A stretch of DNA of 64,000 nt, from contig NZ_JAAATW010000005.1 of assembly GCF_009908315.1 (NCBI RefSeq), positions 62,001 through 126,000 on the forward strand, given 5' to 3'. Position 1 is the stretch's first letter; each line of letters starts with the position of its first letter. Source of the DNA: Paragemmobacter ruber (GTDB taxonomy: Bacteria > Pseudomonadota > Alphaproteobacteria > Rhodobacterales > Rhodobacteraceae). The notes below the pieces were generated by a model. It saw only the letters and a list, made by a program, of their open reading frames with translations, was not told the DNA's origin and did not search any database. This document shows, in pieces, positions 51,851 to 61,111 of this stretch. The position numbers were made by a program, and so were the translations under genes.

Positions 51851-52846
51851 ATGTCGCTCAGCTATCTCGAGACATCGCTCGACCGGATCGACGCCGCCGC
51901 CCGCGACGATGTCATCGAGATCTGCATCAACCCCGACGGGACCTGTTGGGGCGAATTCCAAGGCGACCATTTCATGCGCGCGCTCGACCAGAGGCTCACG
52001 GCCGTGCAGGTCAGGGACCTCGGCAACCAGATCGCCTCCTCCGCTAACACGACGATGAGCAAGGACCGCCCCATCGTCTCGGTCTCTATCACCTACAAGG
52101 GCCGCCCGATCCGGGCACAGGTCATAACCCCGCCCGCCGTACTCTCGGCCATGTCGATCAGCTTGCGGTTCTTCTCAAGCCTGCCGCTCGAGGGCATCGC
52201 GCTCGACTTTCTCTATGGCAAGGAGCGTAAGCTCGAAGACCTGCGCGTGGAAAAGAAGCGCGCCTTGCGCGCGGTCGTGGCCGCGGGCGCGATCAATGAC
52301 GCGCTGGCCTTCTGCGTCGAGAACAAGCTCAACATGATCGTCTCGGGCGGCACCTCCACCGGCAAGACCGTGGCCGCGCGCAAGATCCTCGCCCATGTGC
52401 CAGCCGAGGAGCGCATCGTCACCATCGAGGAAGCGGCCGAGCTTCTGCCGACCCAGCCCAATGCCGTGACCCTCATCGCCAATCGTGACGCGGAATTCCA
52501 ATCCGCCGATGTGCTCCTCACCGCCACGCTGCGCATGCGCCCCGACCGGATCATCCTCGGCGAAGTGCGCGGCAAGGAGGCCATGACCTTCCTCGAGGCG
52601 ATCAACACCGGCCATGGCGGCTCGATGACCACGCTGCACGCTGAAACCCCGCAGCTTGCAGTGCAGCGGCTCGCGATCGCCGCGCTGAAAACGGAGATCC
52701 CGATGACCTATGCTGACATGATCCAGTACATCGAGAACTCCATCGACGTGATCATCCAGGCCGGACGTCACGACGGCAGACGCGGCATCACCGAATTCTA
52801 CCTGCCCGGCGCGGAGCAGAGAGGACAGCCCGATGAAAACCTTTGA
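51851..52846 (+). CDS. virB11: VirB11-family T4SS ATPase
   Basis: 331 residues from the ATG after virB10 (4-base gap); an earlier in-frame start lies within virB10. It has IVSGGTSTGKTVAAR (Walker A near 165), RMRPDRIILGEVRGKEAM and HGGSMTTLHAE, the Asp and His box of secretion ATPases. VirB11 is a hexameric ATPase that switches the T4SS between pilus building and substrate transfer. Its stop overlaps the DUF4177-like gene by 14 bases. Confidence 0.95.
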   Translation: MSLSYLETSLDRIDAAARDDVIEICINPDGTCWGEFQGDHFMRALDQRLTAVQVRDLGNQIASSANTTMSKDRPIVSVSITYKGRPIRAQVITPPAVLSAMSISLRFFSSLPLEGIALDFLYGKERKLEDLRVEKKRALRAVVAAGAINDALAFCVENKLNMIVSGGTSTGKTVAARKILAHVPAEERIVTIEEAAELLPTQPNAVTLIANRDAEFQSADVLLTATLRMRPDRIILGEVRGKEAMTFLEAINTGHGGSMTTLHAETPQLAVQRLAIAALKTEIPMTYADMIQYIENSIDVIIQAGRHDGRRGITEFYLPGAEQRGQPDENL

Positions 52847-53027
52847 ATACGACATCCTGTCTTTCCCCATGACCCGAAAGACCAGCCTTGCCGAGATGCG
52901 AGCCAGCCTGAACCAGAAAGGCGCGGACGGGTGGGAGGTAGTGTCGGTCAGCACCTCGGAATTCGCCAATGTCGGGCACACGGTCTTCCTGAAGCGCGAA
53001 TCTACGCCCCGCGGAGCCGCAGCATGA
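52833..53027 (+). CDS. DUF4177-like small protein
   Basis: 64 residues. It reads FEYDILSFPM, LNQKGADGWEVVSV and VFLKRE, the pattern of DUF4177 proteins (strand, helix, GWEVV, strand). It overlaps both virB11 and the next gene. Function unknown; such small proteins appear in several T4SS loci. Confidence 0.75.
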   Translation: MKTFEYDILSFPMTRKTSLAEMRASLNQKGADGWEVVSVSTSEFANVGHTVFLKRESTPRGAAA

Positions 53028-53437
53028 GGCGGTCGCGGCGCACCTTTCCACTGACCGCGCTGGCCCTAAGCCTGGCGGCTGCCCCCGCCCTCGCCGAGCG
53101 CAACCTTATGCCGAGCCTCGAGCGCAGCTCTGACGTCTGTCCGGACCGGCCCGAAGAGCCGCTCTGGTTGCAGGAAATCCCGCTCCGCCAAGTCTACCAT
53201 CGCGTGCTGGTCCAGGACATCTACCGGGCCCAGAACCTCGAGCGGGTCGTCGAGACCGGCAGTTGCGACTGCGCGACCCGGTTCCCCTCCTGGGACGCGG
53301 CCGAGGCGGTGTTTCGGGAGAGATACGCCAGCGACGAGCGATGGGAGATGCTGCAAGCCTCAGAGGGCTACAACCGCCGCGCCAATGCGGCCCGCCCGGC
53401 AGCCGAGGCCATCTGCGAAGCCGCGGGTAACTGGTAA
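53024..53437 (+). CDS. Secreted protein of unknown function between virB11 and virB6
   Basis: 137 residues from the ATG overlapping the DUF4177-like stop. Signal peptide (FPLTALALSLAAAPALAE), then a helical domain with cysteines in DVCPDRPEE and TGSCDCATRFP and a final CEAAGNW. No family is recognised. Position inside the virB operon suggests a periplasmic T4SS accessory role. Confidence 0.7.
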   Translation: MRRSRRTFPLTALALSLAAAPALAERNLMPSLERSSDVCPDRPEEPLWLQEIPLRQVYHRVLVQDIYRAQNLERVVETGSCDCATRFPSWDAAEAVFRERYASDERWEMLQASEGYNRRANAARPAAEAICEAAGNW

Positions 53438-53449
53438 GGCGGCCCCCCG

Positions 53450-54526
53450 ATGAGCATCGTCACTTACTTCGTCGAGACGTCCCAGAGCTACCTCGACAGC
53501 GCGGCCGAGACGCAGTTCGGATCCGTGGCGGCAACGGTAGGCACGCTCCTCGTGGTCGCGACAACGCTCGTGGTGCTCCTCGTCTTCATCAACATGATCT
53601 TCCAGTACCGGGCGATGGATGGCCGCACGGCCTTCTGGCTTGCGGTCAAGATCGGGCTCATCGGGATATTCGCGACCAATTGGGTGCAGTTCAACGCCTT
53701 CTCCTCTGCCATTCTGTCCGGGATCGACAGCATCGCCGGCGCGCTCGTCGCCTCCGTCGGTGGCGGCAGTCCAGGTCCCTCAGGCACCTTCGCCGAGGAA
53801 TTCGACCGGCTGATCGCGGAGCTCGGCAACTACCTGAATGCCGCCGGGTCCGAGCTGAACTGGATGGCCGGCGCCATGCTCGACATTGTCGGTGTGCTTC
53901 TGCTCTCGATCCTCGGCGGGCTGGCCGCCTTCATCCTCGTGGCATCGCGCCTGATGATCGCGCTCCTGATCGGGATCGCCCCGGTGATGATCTTCCTGAC
54001 GCTGTTTGAGGTGACGAAGGACTATTTCGCGCGGTGGCTCTCCGCGCTCATTTCCTTCGCGATCTACCCGATCGTGATCGCGGGGGTCTTCGCGACCATC
54101 ACCGGGGTCTCCTCGGCGCTCATCGCCGAGCTGGGCGACCCGGAAGGGGCCTCCAACATCGGGGCCCTCCTGCCCTTTTTCATGATGGTTCTGATGGCGA
54201 AAGGCTTCATCATCGCGACGCCCTTCATCGTCCGGGCGATCTCCGGCAACATCATGATGCCCGCCCTTTCCGGGGGTCTCGGAGGCACCTACAGCTTCGC
54301 CCGCGCGGCCCTGGGCAGCCAGCAAGCCTACAATCGCTACCAGGTTGGAGGCGCGAGCGGTGCGGAGTACGCAGCCCTCAGGGCACGGCAGTTCTTAGGG
54401 GTCCAGCAGATGCCCACACGGCAAGGTATGGGGCAGTCGGGTTCCGCTGACGGCGCAAGGTCTGGAGACACGGGGTCGAAGATGTTGGCGCAGCTGGAGA
54501 GACTGGCGCGACTTGGGCGGCGGTGA
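53450..54526 (+). CDS. virB6: VirB6/TrbL-like T4SS inner-membrane channel protein
   Basis: 358 residues. Multiple membrane segments, with ATVGTLLVVATTLVVLLVFINMIFQY, LLLSILGGLAAFILVASRLMIALLIGIAPVMIFLTLFEVTKDYFARWLSALISFAIYPIVI and the PFFMMVLMAKGFIIATPF block; the central part matches VirB6/TrbL (quoted in pieces, each under 20 residues apart from this: GIAPVMIFLTLF, YFARWLSALI). C-terminal cytoplasmic tail is Gly/Ser-rich. VirB6 forms part of the inner-membrane translocation path. It is the last gene of the plus-strand T4SS block. Confidence 0.9.
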   Translation: MSIVTYFVETSQSYLDSAAETQFGSVAATVGTLLVVATTLVVLLVFINMIFQYRAMDGRTAFWLAVKIGLIGIFATNWVQFNAFSSAILSGIDSIAGALVASVGGGSPGPSGTFAEEFDRLIAELGNYLNAAGSELNWMAGAMLDIVGVLLLSILGGLAAFILVASRLMIALLIGIAPVMIFLTLFEVTKDYFARWLSALISFAIYPIVIAGVFATITGVSSALIAELGDPEGASNIGALLPFFMMVLMAKGFIIATPFIVRAISGNIMMPALSGGLGGTYSFARAALGSQQAYNRYQVGGASGAEYAALRARQFLGVQQMPTRQGMGQSGSADGARSGDTGSKMLAQLERLARLGRR

Positions 54527-54660
54527 AGGCACTTAGCCGTCAGTCACCAGGCCCGGCGTTGCTGCAGCGCAGCTTGCTAAAACCGGTGACCTTAGGTCCG
54601 TTGCCCGCTCTAGTTTTTGGCTGGGTCCGCACCTCATTCGCCAGACATTTGCGCCTCAAG

Positions 54661-56565
54661 TCAAGTCATCGAGAATGTTCTAACGCCGGCCTTTTCCAGC
54701 AAACCGTACAGCGTCGCAATCTTGCTTCGTGCGCCTCTGCGAGCGCAGTAGGTAAAGACAACCCGTTGCTTCGAGCGAGTGAAAGCGACGAAGAAACCAG
54801 CCGTGGCCTCGATCTGGTCGTTGGCAAAACTCCACCATGCGCCATCGTCAAGACCAACGAAAATGACGCTGTGGTATTCCAGCCCTTTGCTCTTATGGAT
54901 CGTCATGAGTGGTACTGCGTGAACGCCCTCATAGGCGTCTAGCGCCGTTGACCAGTCGCCTCCGCTGACTGACCACGCGGATAAATGCACGGCAGCGGCA
55001 TCCAACACTTTCTCCAGCCAGCCTCCCTGACCATAAGCGGGGTGAACTGCAATCAGCCGGTCTTTACCCACGAATGCTATAATGTCGTCAATAATCATTC
55101 GCGCCGCCGCCTTCGACTTCGGCGGAGTAGGATGTGTTTTGCAAAGCTTGAGCGTGTAGGTGTCAAGCTCATGGGCGAGTCTGGACCGCGCGGCCTCGTC
55201 ATCGGGCGTAATGCCGTGCAGAGTCGCAAGCGCCTCTTGGCATTCCGTCCAATACCTACCAGCGCGCTTAGTCATGGCGAGGCGCAAGATAACGACCGCC
55301 AGTTCAGACACTTCTTCCGCCAGCAACTCTTGCAGCATGACCGCCCCAACGGCTCCGGCCTCGTTTCGCAGCGGAATACCAGCTGCATTGAAGGCCGGCT
55401 CAAGAACGGCCGCATAGTCGGCAGCCTTTTGTCTAACCAGCAAAACGAAATCACGCGGGCCGAGGTCGTGTGTCTTCATCTCGGAGGCAACGAACGCAGC
55501 CAAGCGAGCCGCCTCGACCTCCGGTGTAGAGAAATCCCAGATCGCGCAACTATCTCCGGCAATCGTAATCGCGGTCTTTGAGATTGGCTCTACAGCGCGA
55601 GCGTCCAGGGCTTGTGCAAGGATATGCTGAATGCGCACCAGCTCTGGCGAAGAGCGATAGTTGTTATAGAGCGGTGTCCGCTTGCCAGCGAAATCGGCAT
55701 CGAAGGCGGCGAACGGATCGTCCATCGCCATCGCCCAGCGCATGATCTGCTGCTTGTTGTCGCCGACGGCAGTAATGGTCGTATCCGTGCCGAAGAAGAT
55801 CGTGCGAACCAGATCATATTGAATCTGTGTCGTATCCTGAAACTCATCCATAAACAGATGCGAGTAGGTCAGACGAAGCGCGTCGCGCGCCATCGGATTG
55901 ACGCGCAACAGCAGTTCAGCGAGCCGGCCGATCATGGGGAATGACAGGACGCTTTTCTTCCTTTCATGGAGTGACGTTTGCCAAAATCGATCCGCCGCCC
56001 ACTGGCCGACCGTCGGGTTTGGCCAACCGTCCAACGGTAGCGGTGATCCGACCAGATGACGCCGCTCAAATGTTTTCACTGCAATACCTTGGAGGTCAGC
56101 ATAGGTGCCCACTGATGCTGGGGGTGTGCCGACCTGCTGATACAGGAAATCTCGGTAATCCCGATCGTTGGGAAAGATGATTTCGTAGTCGGGGTGTGGA
56201 CGCCAGCGATCAGGAAGCGCCTGTCCAAAACGGTCGATCAATCCTTTGGCAAACGCGTCGAAAGTTATTGAGTCGAAGCGTCCGGCATGATTGCGGTGAC
56301 AGCGTTGCCGGACACGCGCCGCTAGGTTAGTGGCAGCGTCTCGCTTGAAACTGATCGCGAGTATGCGCCTAGGCGCGGGTGCGATTCCCGTCTGAAGGAG
56401 ATAGGCAGCTCGCTGCGCCAACAATTCCGTCTTGCCTGCGCCCGGGCCGGCTATGACAGACCGGTTGTCCGTCGAGCGGACGACCTTGAGCGCATTCGCT
56501 TCGAGTGCGTCCACCCCCACGGGCTTCCAATCATCTGGCCGAACCCGTAGCGAGAGCACCGCCAT
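54661..56565 (-). CDS. gajB: Gabija-type UvrD-like helicase (GajB)
   Basis: 634 residues. SF1 helicase motifs: AGPGAGKTELLAQRA (Walker A near 39-46), SFKRDAATNLAARVRQ (Ia), MDEFQDTTQIQYDLV (motif II, DEFQDT near 240), GDNKQQIMRWA (III), and near the C-terminus LMTIHKSKGLEYHSVIFVGL and VAFTRSKQRVVFT (V/VI). GajB acts with GajA in Gabija anti-phage defence. It starts two bases after the gajA stop. It is longer than the roughly 500-residue family example, so a divergent Gabija or other UvrD/OLD pair is possible. Confidence 0.85.
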   Translation of the reverse strand: MAVLSLRVRPDDWKPVGVDALEANALKVVRSTDNRSVIAGPGAGKTELLAQRAAYLLQTGIAPAPRRILAISFKRDAATNLAARVRQRCHRNHAGRFDSITFDAFAKGLIDRFGQALPDRWRPHPDYEIIFPNDRDYRDFLYQQVGTPPASVGTYADLQGIAVKTFERRHLVGSPLPLDGWPNPTVGQWAADRFWQTSLHERKKSVLSFPMIGRLAELLLRVNPMARDALRLTYSHLFMDEFQDTTQIQYDLVRTIFFGTDTTITAVGDNKQQIMRWAMAMDDPFAAFDADFAGKRTPLYNNYRSSPELVRIQHILAQALDARAVEPISKTAITIAGDSCAIWDFSTPEVEAARLAAFVASEMKTHDLGPRDFVLLVRQKAADYAAVLEPAFNAAGIPLRNEAGAVGAVMLQELLAEEVSELAVVILRLAMTKRAGRYWTECQEALATLHGITPDDEAARSRLAHELDTYTLKLCKTHPTPPKSKAAARMIIDDIIAFVGKDRLIAVHPAYGQGGWLEKVLDAAAVHLSAWSVSGGDWSTALDAYEGVHAVPLMTIHKSKGLEYHSVIFVGLDDGAWWSFANDQIEATAGFFVAFTRSKQRVVFTYCARRGARSKIATLYGLLEKAGVRTFSMT

Positions 56566-56567
56566 GG

Positions 56568-58550
56568 CTAGTCCCGCCGCAATGATTTTGCGACGTGCCT
56601 GAGGACCTCGGCCAGTACGGTCGGCATTTTCTCCACCAGGTCCTTTTTCGTGATGTGCGTCAGGGCCGCGAGGTGCGTCGCCGGCTTGCTGTTGGTGAGG
56701 AAGTGATAGCGATAGGCTGGCAGCAGTGCCGGATAGTCCTTAAACGGCCCCGTGTAGAGCGTAGTTCCTGGCCCCGCCGTCCCGAGCACGACCTCTGCCG
56801 CCTTATCGGCAGCCACTTTAGGCCCTCCGCCCTTGGGAATGGTCGACTTGTATGCGTCGGGGAATGCTCCGAGCATGGCGAGATCGAGATCAAGCGGTGC
56901 CGAGAAATAAACGCCATGCTGCTTGAGACTATTGACCCACGCCATGAGGTTCTTGCGGTCCTCCGCGTCTTGCCAAGTATGCATCTGGGCGAAGTCGGCA
57001 TCAGGGAGAACGCCTTTGTCGATTTTCAGGAGTTCGGCCTTTGGCGCGCCAAACTCGATGAGCTTTTCGATTGCCGTCTTGACCCGCCCAAAGCCGCCGC
57101 CTTCGCGACCCAAATCGAGATCCAAGAGCGTTGCGTGCGGAATACCAAGCTGTTTCAAAAGCCGCCAGAAATGTTGAACATGCCGACCGCCCAAGGGGAC
57201 GATCGCGACGAAGGCGGGGTCGATCAGGAGATCGAGCGCTTCGGCAAGGCGAGGCAAAACGATCCGCTCTGAATCACCTTCGACCAGGAGGACGAACCGC
57301 GCGAAGTAGAGTTCGGGATAGGCCAGCATCGCGCCACGGACGAATTTGGCAGTCTCATCGATACCTGCCGGCATCTTGATCTTCTTGACCGTCGAAACAC
57401 GCGTCTTCGAGTCACAGCGGCAGTAGCGAACCTCACGCGGATCGACGCGGCTTAGAACCGCCGGCGAATGACTTGTGACGATGGCCTGTGCGCCACCTGC
57501 GTCGGTCAATGAGCGAACTTGGCGAATGATCCGGGCGAGGAAATAGGGCGACAGGTGGTTTTCCGGCTCTTCCAGCGCAAAGAGCGTAAGCGCAGGAATA
57601 CGTAGCGTGTCGTCGCGGAAGCCCTCGACCGTTCCGGAGACCACCTCGCGCTCCAGATCGAACACTGCTGCGGCCAGCGCAAAATAGAAGAGCGATTGCT
57701 GCCCGTCGCTGAGGGCATCTAGGCCGCGTTCCTGGCCATCCGGTCCCTGCTCGAAGATCACGGCAATCTTGCTGACCACGTCTTCGAAGCGGCGGCTGAC
57801 CAGGCTGAGCCGCGGTTTCGTATCGACAACATCATCATGGAGGCCGGACCAGCGCTTTTGCAGGGCTCTGCCGATAGCAGCGATTGCTGGCTCGTCCTCG
57901 AAGGCTCCCGCCAGATTCTCGGAAGCCTCCTCGACCGTCTCTGTGGTTTCGGATGACCATTCGATAGCCCGAAGCAAACGGGCAGCGAGTGCGCCTGTGG
58001 TCGCCTTGATCTGGGCAGCCGCATCCCGGCTGGCGGGCGTATAATAGAGTTGAACCAAACCACGATCCGCTGCCGAGACTGGGTGGCATTTGTCCTCGTC
58101 CGGATCGTCGTCGAGCGTATCGACCCAGAATAAGTCTTGGGAAACCTCGCCTTCGACCGTGCCGTCATCTTCCCATCGCGCTTCGAGACGCAGGCGGCAG
58201 ACCGGAGCATCACCTGCTCTCGCAATCTGCATGTGTCGAAACGACGGTGCTATCGTTTCTGGCGTTGCTGTTCCGTCAGCCAGCTCGGGCAAACCGATCA
58301 GCACGTCAATGAACAGATCCTTCGGTTCACGGCCTTCGGGATCGTCATCTGCCCCAAGATGGAAATCAGATCGCTGAACGGTGCGCTGCGCACGGGACAC
58401 GCCGAACAGCTTCGCCAAGGCATGAAGCAGCGCCGTCTTGCCTGCTGCGTTCGGACCAACGACAGCCGTGATCTCGGATGCGATCGGCACGGTTATGGGG
58501 TCGGGACCGAAACAGCGGAAGCCGGACAGGGTTACGGATTCGATACGCAC
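56568..58550 (-). CDS. gajA: Gabija-type OLD-family ATPase-TOPRIM nuclease (GajA)
   Basis: 660 residues from a GTG. The N-terminal ABC-type ATPase has VVGPNAAGKTALLHAL (Walker A at 32-39), the signature LSDGQQSLFYF near 279 and FALEEPENHLSP near 324. The C-terminal TOPRIM domain has FVLLVEGDSERIVLPRLAEAL (Glu near 424) and LLDLDLGREGG (Asp pair near 477-479). This is the OLD nuclease layout of GajA, a DNA-nicking enzyme kept off by nucleotides and triggered in infection. With the UvrD-like gene two bases downstream it makes a Gabija-like pair. Walker A starts GPNAAGKT. Confidence 0.88.
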   Translation of the reverse strand: MRIESVTLSGFRCFGPDPITVPIASEITAVVGPNAAGKTALLHALAKLFGVSRAQRTVQRSDFHLGADDDPEGREPKDLFIDVLIGLPELADGTATPETIAPSFRHMQIARAGDAPVCRLRLEARWEDDGTVEGEVSQDLFWVDTLDDDPDEDKCHPVSAADRGLVQLYYTPASRDAAAQIKATTGALAARLLRAIEWSSETTETVEEASENLAGAFEDEPAIAAIGRALQKRWSGLHDDVVDTKPRLSLVSRRFEDVVSKIAVIFEQGPDGQERGLDALSDGQQSLFYFALAAAVFDLEREVVSGTVEGFRDDTLRIPALTLFALEEPENHLSPYFLARIIRQVRSLTDAGGAQAIVTSHSPAVLSRVDPREVRYCRCDSKTRVSTVKKIKMPAGIDETAKFVRGAMLAYPELYFARFVLLVEGDSERIVLPRLAEALDLLIDPAFVAIVPLGGRHVQHFWRLLKQLGIPHATLLDLDLGREGGGFGRVKTAIEKLIEFGAPKAELLKIDKGVLPDADFAQMHTWQDAEDRKNLMAWVNSLKQHGVYFSAPLDLDLAMLGAFPDAYKSTIPKGGGPKVAADKAAEVVLGTAGPGTTLYTGPFKDYPALLPAYRYHFLTNSKPATHLAALTHITKKDLVEKMPTVLAEVLRHVAKSLRRD

Positions 58551-58646
58551 AGGCTTTCTTCCATCAGGCTGCAGTAGGGTTCGGGTCGGTTCCTTCGCTC
58601 AAGATGGCGAGATATCGCCGGATGACCAATGCGCCCGGGGCGGAAT

Positions 58647-60611
58647 TTAGGAGACAGCGCTTGCTAGCCAAGCCAACGGTACGAGCTTTTCACCACCGCG
58701 CCATTCGTCGACCAAGTGAATGTTATCAATCCCATTCCAGACGTCCTGGGCGGCATGGTCAAGCAAAACCACTTGGAGTCGACCCTTTGCAAGAACCGTC
58801 TCCGCGCTGACCGCCGCGAAGACCTTTCTAACTGCTTCGATGTCTTCATCGCGCCACTCGCCCGCGTCAACATCCTCCGAATGAACTCCCTTCGGGAAGT
58901 AAACTTGGCTTGGCTGGTCGTAGATCAAGAACCCAGGCACCGGGTGTGCTGGCGTTCTCAGAAAGAACCTCTGAAGAGCAAGGGAAACAGAAACGTGGTA
59001 GGCGAGCCAGTTGGCGCCACTACCGATTTCCCAAAGGTAATCATCGCGTGTTCCGTGAACAATCTTAATGGTAAGATCGGGCACCACAATCTTGATAGGC
59101 GCGTCGGGCCACTCGGCGTCTAGCTTCGGGATGATCTGACCGGCAATGTTTTCGATCGTCGCGAGTGACGACTGCATTACTTGGCGAATTAGCTGCTCTG
59201 AGACTATTGCCCTTAACGGTGTAATCCGGCCCTTCAGGGCGTCTATTTCCCCTCTGAGCTCCGAATCTTCGCCTGACTTCTCGTACAACTTTAGTGCCTG
59301 CTCGAGCCGACCGAGATAGCGCTCAACTTGGTCGGCGCGGTAGATTTCCGCTCTGGCCGCCTCGGAACGGCGCTCCAAATCAGCAATCTGGGCTCGTAAG
59401 GCACCAAGCCGCGCCAAGCTTTCTTCTGCTTGGGCGCGCAGTCTGTGCTGCTCTTTATCCATCTTGTCGCTGACCGTGGTTCGGGAGCGGATCTCGAGTT
59501 CAAGCCCGTCGAGTGCCTCGCAGAGCTTGTCCAAGTGATCCTTGCCTTCCGGCGCGATCGCTTCCAATGGAGCGCGACCTTCCTGACCCAGCTGCCTCAG
59601 CCAGTCCGAGATCGCTAACCTGTCGCGTTGGATATGCAGGGCGGACCCATAGCTCTTGCTGCTTTCGAGCAGTCGATTGATTTCCATCAGCCGCTGTCGG
59701 AGCCGAGACAGCGTCGCTGACTCGGCGCCCTCGAGTGACCGCAGCTCTTCAAGTTCTGTTATCGTCGCCTCGATCGTCGTCATGGTTGGGCGCGCAGCCC
59801 GGTAGTTGCTTTGCGAAAGCGTTCGAAGCGCGCCCAACATCTCCATCCACTCCGAGGGTGAAGGTGTGTCGATTTGGATAAGCCCAAATTCCCGGCCTTG
59901 TTGAAGCCAGACTTGAGCCTCGCTCATCCAAACTCGAACCGCGGAGTTCACATCGCTGAGCGCAGCCTCTCTCTGCCGGAGAAGGCGCTCCAGCCGCTCC
60001 AATTCCCATCTTGCCGCCAGCGTCTCCTGAGTTACAGCATTGAGAATATAAGGAAAAATTGCCTTTAGCTTTTCCCTGTGCTCTGTGGTGTCAGCCTTAA
60101 AGAACAGGACGTCGGGGTTCGCGATGATGTTCTGCGGCTGGAAGGTGAACGCCATAAGATCGCGGAAACTTGTCCGGTCACCTGCATAGCCCTCGGAGTT
60201 CGGGTCCATACCTAAATTTGACAGACCGGATAGCCGGTTCAAAAGCGCGCGAATCTGATCCGTATTTGAGTTCTTGGCCTCGATACGGTGCGGAATAACG
60301 ATGCTCTCGCCTTCTGCGAAGTACATATCGCCGGTCTGCTTCTGGTCGCCCGGCTCTCGGCGAGCAAGCAGCTTCTCACCTTCAACTGTGCTAATAACGA
60401 CACCGAACCACTCACAGCTCTCGCGTATTGTACCTACCGGGATAGCACATTTATTTGAGCACAGGCAGTAGTCTATGATTGGAATGACTGCTGATTTGCC
60501 TGTCTTTGAGGCACCGCTGATTACATTGACCTTTCCAGGTGCAAACTCAATCACCCGGGGATCAAAGTTACCCCGCGGCCAGAGAACAAGTTTGAGAATT
60601 TGAAACTGCAT
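58647..60611 (-). CDS. DUF3732 ABC-3C system ATPase
   Basis: 654 residues. The N-terminal ATPase part has VISGASKTGKSAVIPIIDYCLCS (Walker A region), then a long coiled-coil middle (about 190-440, Leu, Glu, Arg-rich) and the C-terminal head GSGANWLAYHVSVSLALQRFF and FLIYDQPSQVYFP (Walker B-like). This is the Rad50/SMC-like DUF3732 type, the ATPase component of ABC three-component (ABC-3C) conflict systems. It starts on the stop of the middle component (TAATG). It probably senses invading DNA or replication structures; target unknown. Confidence 0.88.
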   Translation of the reverse strand: MQFQILKLVLWPRGNFDPRVIEFAPGKVNVISGASKTGKSAVIPIIDYCLCSNKCAIPVGTIRESCEWFGVVISTVEGEKLLARREPGDQKQTGDMYFAEGESIVIPHRIEAKNSNTDQIRALLNRLSGLSNLGMDPNSEGYAGDRTSFRDLMAFTFQPQNIIANPDVLFFKADTTEHREKLKAIFPYILNAVTQETLAARWELERLERLLRQREAALSDVNSAVRVWMSEAQVWLQQGREFGLIQIDTPSPSEWMEMLGALRTLSQSNYRAARPTMTTIEATITELEELRSLEGAESATLSRLRQRLMEINRLLESSKSYGSALHIQRDRLAISDWLRQLGQEGRAPLEAIAPEGKDHLDKLCEALDGLELEIRSRTTVSDKMDKEQHRLRAQAEESLARLGALRAQIADLERRSEAARAEIYRADQVERYLGRLEQALKLYEKSGEDSELRGEIDALKGRITPLRAIVSEQLIRQVMQSSLATIENIAGQIIPKLDAEWPDAPIKIVVPDLTIKIVHGTRDDYLWEIGSGANWLAYHVSVSLALQRFFLRTPAHPVPGFLIYDQPSQVYFPKGVHSEDVDAGEWRDEDIEAVRKVFAAVSAETVLAKGRLQVVLLDHAAQDVWNGIDNIHLVDEWRGGEKLVPLAWLASAVS

Positions 60612-61111
60612 TACGCGACCACCTTCAAAGCATGGAAAACTTCAGAAGTCTTCAAAGCCGAAAACCAAATGCCAAGCCTTTCTGCTCCTTTCGCTTGTGC
60701 CTTGACTCGCTCACTTAGCGGGGGATCGGCAACTGGGATTGCCCGCATTCTTGCAGTCTCGTATTCAATTGCCAATATCCCGGCGCGTTCTCCAAACGCC
60801 AGTGAGTTGAGGCTAAGTCTCTTGAGTGCAACACACCGCTCATGGACCGCAAATAATTCCTCGCGCCTCTCTGATAGCTTTTCGCAAAACTTTCCGAGGC
60901 CTGAACGCGCTTGTGTTCCAACGATTATGTCGAGAGTTGGTCGATGAAGGCAGAGCGGGAGTACTAGGAATGCAAGGAGCATGTCGGGAGGCTCAGCTGT
61001 AAGTTGCGCCTGGTAGGATCGTCCGTACTTCCAGATGAGCATTGCCCCGAGGGCGGGATTTTGCACTCGCTCAACTTCGCTAAGGTAGTCACTACCGCGT
61101 GCCAGCGTCAT
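60611..61111 (-). CDS. ABC-3C system middle component
   Basis: 166 residues. Mostly helical, beginning LARGSDYLSEVERVQNPALGAMLIWKYGRSY, with a hydrophobic middle (MLLAFLVLPLCLHRPTLDIIVG). Middle components (MC) of ABC-3C systems link the ATPase and the effector-like protein, and they share the NPA-G-x-LLW pattern near the start. It overlaps the third component (ATGA) and the ATPase start, so the three are coupled. Confidence 0.82.
   Translation of the reverse strand: MTLARGSDYLSEVERVQNPALGAMLIWKYGRSYQAQLTAEPPDMLLAFLVLPLCLHRPTLDIIVGTQARSGLGKFCEKLSERREELFAVHERCVALKRLSLNSLAFGERAGILAIEYETARMRAIPVADPPLSERVKAQAKGAERLGIWFSALKTSEVFHALKVVA

Noticed and set aside
54527-54660. Possible hairpin after virB6 (GTCACC with GGTGAC over a long loop)
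   Set aside because: Loop of about 35 bases and a short stem; not a convincing terminator.
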